Shown here one piece after another: positions 1-5,159 of a DNA stretch of 6,025 bases. Origin of the DNA: Methanomassiliicoccaceae archaeon (GTDB lineage: Archaea > Thermoplasmatota > Thermoplasmata > Methanomassiliicoccales > Methanomethylophilaceae); contig WQZJ01000069.1 in NCBI GenBank assembly GCA_009780795.1, forward strand, positions 1 to 6,025. The letters run 5' to 3'. Every line of letters begins with the position of its first letter. The first letter of the stretch is position 1. The translations under genes were made by a program, and so were the position numbers. The notes beneath the pieces are model-generated. The model worked only from the letters and a program-made list of their open reading frames with translations. It had not been told where the DNA came from and did no database searches.

Positions 1-458
1 AGCAGCATCTCTATCGCTTGCAGCGCCACCGGAAGGCTCACCGACGATCCGATTATGGCGACGGTGTTCCCGTAGACGGACATGCTCACTCCCGTGAGGT
101 CCTCTATAAGTCCTCTGGTCTTTCCTTCGCGACCTATTATCCTGCCGCGTATCCTCGCCAACTGATTAGAACGGCCGCCGACGAACTCCTTCAGATCGAT
201 CACCTCAAGGTATTCGTCATCGTAGTCGAACAGCTTCATCGCGCGCTCCGGCGAGAAACCGCGACCCATGGCCTTTATGACATCCATGAGCTTCAGCGCC
301 ATGAGTGGGTCCTTGGCGTTGTCGTCGTATATCGTCACATCGCCTTCGGTGCTCACATCTATCTTCACGCCCGTCCTTTTGATGAGCATCCTCTTCGTCG
401 CGCCCTTATTCCCTATCACGATGCCGACACGGTCGCTCGGTATTCTGACGGACCTCAT
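1..458 (-). CDS. Archaeal Dim2/Pno1-like KH-domain RNA-binding protein (3' part cut by window edge)
   Basis: Reading the minus strand from the ATG at 458-456 gives 152 codons that stay open to the window edge, so the C-terminus is missing. The protein has two KH modules. The first spans about residues 4-65 with the GxxG loop G16-N-K-G19 after RIPSDRVGIVI. The second spans about 98-152 with G109-R-E-G112 followed by a helix and TGVSMSVYG. This two-KH layout is that of archaeal Dim2/Pno1 homologues. The eukaryotic protein binds the 3' end of pre-18S rRNA and works with the Nob1 nuclease in small-subunit maturation, and a similar role is inferred here. The family is usually about 180 residues, so little should be missing. 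The start overlaps the Rio1 stop by four bases (ATGA), and an AGGAGG motif (474-469) sits 10 nt before the ATG inside the Rio1 coding sequence, so translational coupling is likely. The long open frame on the opposite strand has no recognisable family features. Confidence 0.9.
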   Translation of the reverse strand, partial: MRSVRIPSDRVGIVIGNKGATKRMLIKRTGVKIDVSTEGDVTIYDDNAKDPLMALKLMDVIKAMGRGFSPERAMKLFDYDDEYLEVIDLKEFVGGRSNQLARIRGRIIGREGKTRGLIEDLTGVSMSVYGNTVAIIGSSVSLPVALQAIEML

Positions 459-1300
459 TCGACATCATCCTCCTCGCATTCGTCGTATTCCTCGTCGTCG
501 TAATCATCATCCTCTTCGTCATCATCATCGGATGATCCTTTGAGGGTCTCTTCCATTATGATATCCTTGCTTATGATGTCGGCGCCGCGGTTCTTGAAGA
601 AACGGTTCACGTTCTCTATGTCCCTGAGCAGAAGCTCCTTGGCGTTGAAGTGATCGGATGTCATCGCCTGCCCGCAGTCTATGAGTATCGGGTCCCCGTC
701 CATCATCAGGATGTTGTATTCGCTCATATCGCCGTGTACCAGATGCGCCACCTGCCAGCCGTCTATTATGAACGATATCACCTCATCATAGATGTCGTCC
801 GGGTCCTCCAGGAAAACATCCTTCAGCTGGGGCGCAGGTCCGGTCTCGTCGCCTATGTATTCCATCGCAAGGCAGTTCTTGTTGAACGCCACCGGTTCCG
901 GTACCGGTAGTCCCGCTTCGCAGTATCTCTGCAGGTTGCGGTACTCCTTGTTCGTCCAGGCGTAGATCATCTTCCTTCTGTTGCCTGACAGTCCTTTGAA
1001 CCGAGGGTCGCCCTCTATGTATCTGCCGACCCTTTTGAAAGTGGACGTGGACGTCCTGAATATCTTCAGTGCCAGAGGCTCCCCGTCCTCTTCCTCCGCA
1101 TAGAAAACGTTACCTTCCTTACCCGTAGATATCGGGAACTTGACGGAATCTAAGATACCGCCGGTCATGAGGTCATATATCGCCATCAACGTCTGTCTGT
1201 CGAAAACCTCGTCGACGGTCTGACGTTCGTCTCCCGTCTTGTTCGTTTTGAGCGCGTCGACACGCGCCTCCAGGTAGGAATACATCTCGTCGTATGACAT
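455..1300 (-). CDS. rio1: RIO-type serine/threonine protein kinase Rio1
   Basis: This 281-residue protein is an atypical protein kinase/ATPase of the RIO family. Members act on late pre-40S particles, and archaeal homologues are linked to small-subunit maturation. The phosphate-binding loop is STGKEGNVF (58-66). The ATP-anchoring lysine is K79 in LALKIF, with a probable helix-C glutamate at E119. The catalytic loop HGDMSEYN (189-196) supplies D191 and N196. The metal-binding aspartate is D208 in LIDCGQ, the RIO replacement for DFG. The STGKE loop and HGD-SEYN loop fit Rio1 better than Rio2, and no N-terminal winged helix of the Rio2 type is visible. The catalytic set is complete, so the enzyme should be active. 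The odd part is residues 258-281, where 20 of 24 are Asp or Glu. It starts 8 nt after the aIF1A stop with only a weak GAG-type ribosome-binding motif, so it is probably co-transcribed and coupled with aIF1A. It overlaps the following KH gene by four bases. Confidence 0.95.
   Translation of the reverse strand: MSYDEMYSYLEARVDALKTNKTGDERQTVDEVFDRQTLMAIYDLMTGGILDSVKFPISTGKEGNVFYAEEEDGEPLALKIFRTSTSTFKRVGRYIEGDPRFKGLSGNRRKMIYAWTNKEYRNLQRYCEAGLPVPEPVAFNKNCLAMEYIGDETGPAPQLKDVFLEDPDDIYDEVISFIIDGWQVAHLVHGDMSEYNILMMDGDPILIDCGQAMTSDHFNAKELLLRDIENVNRFFKNRGADIISKDIIMEETLKGSSDDDDEEDDDYDDEEYDECEEDDVE
469..474 (-). promoter_or_regulatory. Shine-Dalgarno site of the KH-domain gene, embedded in the Rio1 3' end
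   Basis: AGGAGG, read on the minus strand, lies 10 nt before the ATG at 458 and is followed by ATGAT, so it approximates the full archaeal anti-Shine-Dalgarno complement. It falls inside Glu/Asp codons of the acidic tail of Rio1. It supports the ATG at 458 as the start, together with the ATGA overlap of stop and start codons. Confidence 0.7.
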
Positions 1301-1308
1301 TTGCGCAC

Positions 1309-1638
1309 TCAGAATATGTCAAGGTTCTTCGGTACCTTTCCCCGTTTGCTGAGGTTCACAGCCTGTGTCTTGGTGTAACGGAACCTCACGTCGCATTTGT
1401 CAGGTTGGAAATCCCACAGCGATATTATCAGGAGGTCGCCTTCGCGTATCCACATCCTCTTTTTTATCTTCCCGGGGATGCGACCCATCCTGGATACGCC
1501 GTCCTCGCACATCACTTTGATCTTCGATGCTCCGAGCAGCTGATCCGCTATGCCGAACATCTCCCCTTCCTTTATGTTCGGAAGACGTACGCGCGAAACA
1601 TCCTCTTCCGGACTCTCCAGCGGTTCATTGTCGCCCAT
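1309..1638 (-). CDS. eif1A: Translation initiation factor 1A (aIF1A)
   Basis: aIF1A is the archaeal counterpart of bacterial IF1 and eukaryotic eIF1A; it binds the small-subunit A site during initiation. The core is one S1-like OB fold, about residues 27-96, with GIADQLLGASKIKVMCEDG, then GRIPGKIKKRMWIREGD (52-68), a hallmark run of basic residues, and LWDFQPDKCDVRFRY. I chose the ATG at 1638 (109 residues), because the only strong TATA box centres about 32 bp upstream and would put the transcript start a few bases before this codon. An in-frame ATG at 1656 (115 residues, adding MDANDN) is possible but would lie close to or upstream of the expected transcript start. A TTG at 1683 would translate the TATA box itself and is rejected. 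Neither ATG has a Shine-Dalgarno motif, which suits a leaderless or near-leaderless mRNA. It leads the aIF1A–Rio1–KH cluster, an arrangement common in archaea. Confidence 0.93.
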   Translation of the reverse strand: MGDNEPLESPEEDVSRVRLPNIKEGEMFGIADQLLGASKIKVMCEDGVSRMGRIPGKIKKRMWIREGDLLIISLWDFQPDKCDVRFRYTKTQAVNLSKRGKVPKNLDIF

Positions 1639-1663
1639 GTTATCGTTCGCATCCATTATATGA

Positions 1664-1675
1664 ATATATTTAAAA
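1664..1675 (-). promoter_or_regulatory. TATA box of the aIF1A–Rio1–KH operon
   Basis: On the minus strand the bases read TTTTAAATATAT, the best archaeal TATA match in the window. The centre of TTTAAATA is near 1670. With the usual 25-27 bp to the start of transcription, the mRNA would begin near 1644, about 5 nt before the ATG at 1638. There is no clear purine-rich BRE directly upstream, where GGAATG is found. Confidence 0.65.
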
Positions 1676-1750
1676 CATTCCAATACCGCAGAATAAGGGC
1701 ATCACGCGCACAGATCTAATCCACATGGTCGCTTGCATGCCTATTTTGAC

Positions 1751-1766
1751 GAACATGTTCCGAACG
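1751..1766. repeat. Small inverted/direct repeat cluster between PGK and aIF1A
   Basis: GAACATGTTC (1751-1760) is a perfect 10-bp palindrome. Overlapping it, TTCCGAACG (1758-1766) recurs exactly at 1789-1797 in the last codons of PGK, 31 bp away. The GTTC/GAAC units lie 75-95 bp before the aIF1A TATA box and just past the PGK stop. They could be a regulator site or part of a weak transcript-end structure. No T-rich run follows on the minus strand, so a standard archaeal terminator is not evident. Chance is possible at this size. Confidence 0.3.
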
Positions 1767-1780
1767 GTCCTGTCATATCA

Positions 1781-3004
1781 TCAGAATTTTCCGAACGAAT
1801 ACCGCAAGGCCTCCACCGCCGGAAGCTCCCTTCCGAGAAGGAATTCCTCCAGCGCCCCGCCCGCGGTGCTCACGTATGAGAAACCATCCGTCATATCGAA
1901 TTTGTCGGCGGCACTTATCGTGTGGCCGCCGCCTATCACCGACTGACCCTTGCTCTCTATCATCGCCGCCATCAGTTCCCTTGTTCCCATGCCGAAGCCC
2001 TCCTTCTCGTACAGGCCTGCGGGACCTGTCATGAATGATGTCCGTGACAGTTCCAGGACCTTCTTGAACTTCTCTATCGAGTCCAGCCCTATATCCAGCG
2101 CCGCCTCCGGCGACGGGAGGTCGCCTATGAGAACGTTCGTTCTCACCCCGTCCCTCTCGACGGCCACGTCCGTCGGCAGGAGTATGTTCCTGCTGTATTT
2201 CGTCAGCATCTCCCTGGCGGCCTCGATGTTCTCAGGGGTCATCTCCTCCTTCAGAGCATCCAGGCTGGTGTCGCCTATGTTCACTCCCCTTGCGTAGAGG
2301 AACGCATTCCCGGCGAGCCCTGTCAATATGACCGTGTCCGCGGCCCCGGAGCCGAGGACGTGGTCCAGCATCGGCGGTATGTCCCCGAACTTCGCACCCC
2401 CCAGCACGAAGACCGAAGGTCTCCGCGGTTCGTCGAATATCGCCTTCAGCGCAAATATCTCCTTTGCCATCAGTCTGCCGGACGCTGACGGCACTTTCAT
2501 CGGGAACCCGACGATCGAGCACTGCGACCGGTGGGCGGCGCCGAACGCGTCGCATACGTAGTAATCGATCAGCGGCGCAAGCGCGGTGACGAGGTCGGAT
2601 GCGGCATGACCTTTCATGTCAAGCTTCGCCGTCTCTGAGTCAAGCGACCTGACGTTGCCCAGCAGCAGCACCTCCCCCGGTCCGAGCGACCGTATGCCCT
2701 CCTTGGCAGCGTCCCCCATGATGTCGTCGATATACCTTACCGGATGATTCAGATGTCTCGCGAGCCTCTTTGAGTGCTGTTCCATGGATATGAAGTCCCA
2801 CTTTCCCTTCCTGCTTTGATGTGCCAGTATCACGACCTTGGCCCTCTTTCCCATGAGTTCGCGCACGGTCGGGACGATCCTTCTGACCCTGGAGTCGTTC
2901 ACGATCTCCAGCGTCTTCTTGTCCAGAGGACAGTTGATATCCGCTCTCAGCAGCACGGTCTTGTCCTTGAAGTTGAAATCCTCCATGGTGTGGAAATCCT
3001 TCAT
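1781..3004 (-). CDS. pgk: Phosphoglycerate kinase
   Basis: This cytoplasmic enzyme interconverts 1,3-bisphosphoglycerate plus ADP with 3-phosphoglycerate plus ATP; with GAPDH next to it, it serves lower glycolysis or gluconeogenesis. The 407 residues match the archaeal length. The substrate-binding N-domain shows LLRADINCPLD (18-28), LAHQSRKGKWDF (60-71) and CDAFGAAHRS (151-160). The nucleotide-binding C-domain shows VLGGAKFGD (200-208), TGPAGLYE (326-333), IGGGHT (357-362) and the closing STAGGALEEFL (379-389). Unusual points are G116 in LLLGNVR, where the family normally has Glu (LLLENVR), S64 in AHQSR, where Gly is usual, and S120 after NVR, where an aromatic residue is usual. The remaining motifs are intact, so I expect a working enzyme. 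The ATG at 3004 lies 9 nt past the GAPDH stop with a GAGG motif (3012-3015) spaced 7 nt. An in-frame ATG at 2986 is a less likely alternative. Both genes are probably on one mRNA. Confidence 0.95.
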   Translation of the reverse strand: MKDFHTMEDFNFKDKTVLLRADINCPLDKKTLEIVNDSRVRRIVPTVRELMGKRAKVVILAHQSRKGKWDFISMEQHSKRLARHLNHPVRYIDDIMGDAAKEGIRSLGPGEVLLLGNVRSLDSETAKLDMKGHAASDLVTALAPLIDYYVCDAFGAAHRSQCSIVGFPMKVPSASGRLMAKEIFALKAIFDEPRRPSVFVLGGAKFGDIPPMLDHVLGSGAADTVILTGLAGNAFLYARGVNIGDTSLDALKEEMTPENIEAAREMLTKYSRNILLPTDVAVERDGVRTNVLIGDLPSPEAALDIGLDSIEKFKKVLELSRTSFMTGPAGLYEKEGFGMGTRELMAAMIESKGQSVIGGGHTISAADKFDMTDGFSYVSTAGGALEEFLLGRELPAVEALRYSFGKF

Positions 3005-3011
3005 CGCGATT

Positions 3012-3016
3012 CCTCA
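3012..3016 (-). promoter_or_regulatory. Shine-Dalgarno site of pgk overlapping the GAPDH stop
   Basis: TGAGG on the minus strand contains the TGA stop of GAPDH and a GAGG motif placed 7 nt before the pgk ATG at 3004. This decides for the upstream of the two in-frame ATGs and suggests the two genes are translated from one message by reinitiation or coupling. Confidence 0.6.
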
Positions 3017-4021
3017 GATGCCCATCGACCTGTCCGTCTTGCGCATGGACACGGAGGCGTCCTCCTCTATCTTGCACATGGACCTTATGCAGTCTATTAT
3101 CTCCGGGATGACATCGCTCTCCTGGTGGACCGCCTGATAGAAGTACAGCGTATCGCCGACCACCTTCACACCATCCTCCCACACTGCGATCTCGTACATG
3201 TCCCCTCTCGGCCTCCCGAGGTCCCTCGCCAGCTCCATTATCTGCGCTGATGATTTTATCCCGCTCTTCCCGCTCACGAGCCTGACCCGCGGGGCCTCCT
3301 TCCACAGCTCTATGATCTCCTCGGTGGTCGTTTCCGCCCCCAGTTTCACCGTGACGGTGTGAAGATGCATTATCGTCGTCGGCACCTTGACCGCCATCGT
3401 CTGTATGTTCAGCCACGGCATTATGCTCTGAACGTCCGGTCCGTGGTGCGTCGGTATCTTCAGCGACGGTTCCACGGCGTTTATCGGACCGCTCTTGCTG
3501 TTGTTCGGGTCGGCACCCCTTCTGATGAGCGTCGCGAACACGCTCTGTATCTTGAACTTCCTGTCGAGCGGGTACAGCGTCCTTATCAGCCCGGTGGTGT
3601 TGCACGAGACCACGCGCGAGAACTGAGCACCCCACGACTCCTTGTAGTTGGCGGATGCGTTGAACGAGATCCCGGTCAGACTGTGGTCCTCCCCGCCCTG
3701 GAATATGCCTTTGACGCCCGCCTCCGCATATTCCTTCTTGTACTCCTCGGCGACATCGCCGGGAGTGCAGTCCACAATGATGTCGACCTTCTTGTACATG
3801 TCCTTTATCGTACCGGCGACCTTGATCCCTGCCTTCTTGAAATCATCCGCGGACGTCTCGGGTACGTACAACGGTAATCCCAGCTCAACGGCGACGGACG
3901 CCTCGTACGTCGGTCTAGTCTTCGTGACGCCGACCACTTTCATATCATCTTGTTTGTTAATCGCCTCAGCGGCCCTCTTTCCGATGGTCCCGTATCCGTT
4001 TATGCCGACCTTGACAGTCAA
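3014..4021 (-). CDS. gap: Archaeal type II glyceraldehyde-3-phosphate dehydrogenase, TTG start
   Basis: The enzyme is a phosphorylating, NAD(P)-dependent dehydrogenase converting glyceraldehyde-3-phosphate and phosphate to 1,3-bisphosphoglycerate; PGK, encoded next, acts on the product. With the start below it has 335 residues, normal for the archaeal family. VKVGINGYGTIGKR (3-16) is the Rossmann nucleotide-binding turn. SCNTTGLIRTL places the catalytic cysteine at C140, and the TTIMHLH segment places the active-site histidine at H219, matching the numbering used for other archaeal GAPDHs. I chose the TTG at 4021-4019 because homologues begin two or three residues before KVGINGYG. The only other in-frame initiator upstream is a TTG at 4084, which would add 21 residues without family similarity and would read through the TATA-like element. 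GTGAT (4029-4025) lies 3 nt before the TTG, a position where it could pair with the downstream half of the anti-Shine-Dalgarno sequence. The C-terminus (EEDASVSMRKTDRSMGI) is ordinary. Confidence 0.93.
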   Translation of the reverse strand: MTVKVGINGYGTIGKRAAEAINKQDDMKVVGVTKTRPTYEASVAVELGLPLYVPETSADDFKKAGIKVAGTIKDMYKKVDIIVDCTPGDVAEEYKKEYAEAGVKGIFQGGEDHSLTGISFNASANYKESWGAQFSRVVSCNTTGLIRTLYPLDRKFKIQSVFATLIRRGADPNNSKSGPINAVEPSLKIPTHHGPDVQSIMPWLNIQTMAVKVPTTIMHLHTVTVKLGAETTTEEIIELWKEAPRVRLVSGKSGIKSSAQIMELARDLGRPRGDMYEIAVWEDGVKVVGDTLYFYQAVHQESDVIPEIIDCIRSMCKIEEDASVSMRKTDRSMGI

Positions 4022-4047
4022 GTTATCACAGTCTCGTGTATGTGCGA

Positions 4048-4069
4048 GGATAAGATAAGGTTTGCTTTC
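4048..4069 (-). promoter_or_regulatory. Putative promoter of gap–pgk (TATA-like plus upstream GAAAGC)
   Basis: In the 63 bp between the deacetylase stop and the GAPDH start, the minus strand carries GAAAGCAAA (4069-4061) and then TTATCTTA (4058-4051) as the most TATA-like block. Its centre is about 33 bp before the TTG start, the same spacing seen at the other two minus-strand units. The match to the TATA consensus is only fair, so part of the gap–pgk message may also come from read-through of the deacetylase gene. Confidence 0.45.
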
Positions 4070-4084
4070 GCCGGATGGGCACAA

Positions 4085-5080
4085 TTAGTCGTGACCGTCG
4101 AGGTTCCAGTACTTTCCGAGGTGTTCCCTGAGCTTGTCTATCTCTGCCGACCCCTTGATGTTCTCGAACCTCTCCTCGTTGTACTCCGCCTGTATCTCGG
4201 TGCCGTTCAGCACCGCCATCACGCCGGCGACCACCTCCGCGGTCGAGCGCAGATGATATCCGCCTTCAAGGATGAAAGCTATCTTTCCGTTGCTCTCATC
4301 GATGAGGGACCTGCAGAGGTCGATGTAACCGTTCGTGTTCAGGTTCATATGCGAATTTGGATTACAGTAATGTGCATCCACGCCGAGCGACACGACGATG
4401 AGGTCCGGTTTGAACTCCCTCAGTATGGGGATGGCGATCTCGTCCATGGCCTTCTTGTAGACCTGGTTCCCCGATGCCATGGGTATGGGGATGTTCACGG
4501 TGTACCGTTCCCCTTCGCCGTCCCCGATATCCTCCATGGCCCCTGTGCCGGTGTACAGGCCGGCCTGGTGGAAGTCTATGAATAGTATGTCCGAGCGGCC
4601 GTAGAATATCTCCTCCGTCCCGTTGCCGTGATGAACATCCAGGTCCACGATCGCGGTCCTGAGTCCGAGCGCCTCGACGGCTATGGACACATTGTTCAGG
4701 TAGCAGAAGCCGCCCATGGTGTCCTTGCCCGCATGGTGTCCCGGAGGGCGGGTGACCGCCAGGGACGGCATGCCCTCACTGGCGAGACGCACGGCGGTGG
4801 CGGCGATCGATGCCGCCATCATCGCAAACTCATAGGTCTTGTCCATAAGCAGGGTGTCCGGGTCGATATACATGTTCCCCCCTGTCTTGAGGCGTTCTAG
4901 ATGCCTCTCGGTGTGCACCTTCAGAACGTGGTCGTCCGTTATCATCCTCGGAGGTATGACATCGTTCCACAGCCCCTCGTTCATCAGCTTCTTCTTGAGC
5001 GTCTTTATCCTGAAGGGGGATTCGGGGTGACCTTCCCACTGCTCGTGGTCAAGGACCTTTTCATCGAATACTATGACCAT
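4085..5080 (-). CDS. Histone deacetylase family zinc amidohydrolase (HDAC/AcuC/acetylpolyamine amidohydrolase-like)
   Basis: The protein belongs to the arginase/deacetylase fold that removes acetyl groups from lysine side chains or small amines using Zn2+. Numbered from the ATG at 5080 (331 residues), HPESPFR lies at about 18-24. RPPGHHAG holds the tandem histidines H115-H116. GFCYLNN is at 124-130. VDLDVHHGNG gives zinc ligands D148 and H150, SLGVDAH gives the third ligand D235, and EGGY gives the catalytic tyrosine Y275. All catalytic residues are present. The usual Asp-Pro after the third ligand is Asn-Pro (N240), an uncommon change at a non-ligand position. I chose the ATG at 5080 because family members begin close to this MVIVFDEKVL segment and the TATA box lies about 35 bp upstream. 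The ATG at 5098 or TTG at 5101 would add MCRNVR or similar and begin upstream of the expected transcript start. The substrate cannot be told from the sequence: chromatin protein, acetyl-CoA synthetase as for AcuC, and polyamines are all possible. It diverges from acetolactate synthase. Confidence 0.92.
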   Translation of the reverse strand: MVIVFDEKVLDHEQWEGHPESPFRIKTLKKKLMNEGLWNDVIPPRMITDDHVLKVHTERHLERLKTGGNMYIDPDTLLMDKTYEFAMMAASIAATAVRLASEGMPSLAVTRPPGHHAGKDTMGGFCYLNNVSIAVEALGLRTAIVDLDVHHGNGTEEIFYGRSDILFIDFHQAGLYTGTGAMEDIGDGEGERYTVNIPIPMASGNQVYKKAMDEIAIPILREFKPDLIVVSLGVDAHYCNPNSHMNLNTNGYIDLCRSLIDESNGKIAFILEGGYHLRSTAEVVAGVMAVLNGTEIQAEYNEERFENIKGSAEIDKLREHLGKYWNLDGHD

Positions 5081-5109
5081 GCGGACATTCCGACACATCA
5101 AGGAAATCC

Positions 5110-5131
5110 TATTAAATAACTATTAGCTTTC
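5110..5131. promoter_or_regulatory. Shared divergent promoter element between the deacetylase and acetolactate synthase genes
   Basis: The 79-bp gap holds one AT-rich block. On the minus strand it reads TTATTTAATA (5119-5110), centred about 35 bp before the deacetylase ATG, with GAAAGCTAA (5131-5123) upstream of it. On the plus strand the same bases read TATTAAATAA, centred about 45 bp before the acetolactate synthase ATG, leaving room for a leader of about 18 nt with a ribosome-binding site. The near-symmetry of the block could let TBP bind in either direction, so the two genes may compete for it. Confidence 0.55.
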
Positions 5132-5146
5132 AAGTCCCATAAAAAC

Positions 5147-5152
5147 GGAAGG
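5147..5152 (+). promoter_or_regulatory. Shine-Dalgarno site of the acetolactate synthase gene
   Basis: GGAAGG lies 7 nt before the ATG at 5160-5162 and is the only purine-rich run at a suitable distance. It fixes the start codon and indicates that this mRNA has a real leader, unlike the lead genes of the minus-strand units. Confidence 0.55.
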
Positions 5153-5159
5153 AAACCGC

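Noticed and set aside
18..503. 161-codon plus-strand open frame opposite the KH-domain gene
   Set aside because: It is antisense to a clear two-KH protein, ends in a Ser/His-rich run that is just the complement of the Rio1 acidic codons, and has no family features.
1639..1683. Upstream starts for aIF1A (TTG at 1683, ATG at 1656)
   Set aside because: The TTG start would translate the TATA box, and the ATG at 1656 lies upstream of or at the expected transcript start. The ATG at 1656 is kept only as an alternative.
1294..1719. 141-codon plus-strand open frame opposite aIF1A
   Set aside because: It covers a highly conserved initiation factor on the other strand and crosses its promoter; no protein features support it.
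1735..1740. GCATGC palindrome in the PGK–aIF1A gap
   Set aside because: A single 6-bp palindrome is expected by chance and has no partner or suitable spacing.
2640..3635. 331-codon open frame on the minus strand across the GAPDH–PGK junction
   Set aside because: It runs in another frame over two well-supported genes, is dominated by Arg, Gly, Asp and His as expected of a G+C-rich shadow, and shows no recognisable domain.
3950..4585. 211-codon plus-strand open frame opposite the deacetylase and the gap promoter
   Set aside because: Antisense to catalytic motifs of the deacetylase, without a ribosome-binding site or recognisable domain.
5146..5158. CGG/CCG hairpin around the acetolactate synthase ribosome-binding site as an attenuator
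   Set aside because: Arms are only 3 bp with no T-run and no leader peptide; too weak to support RNA control.
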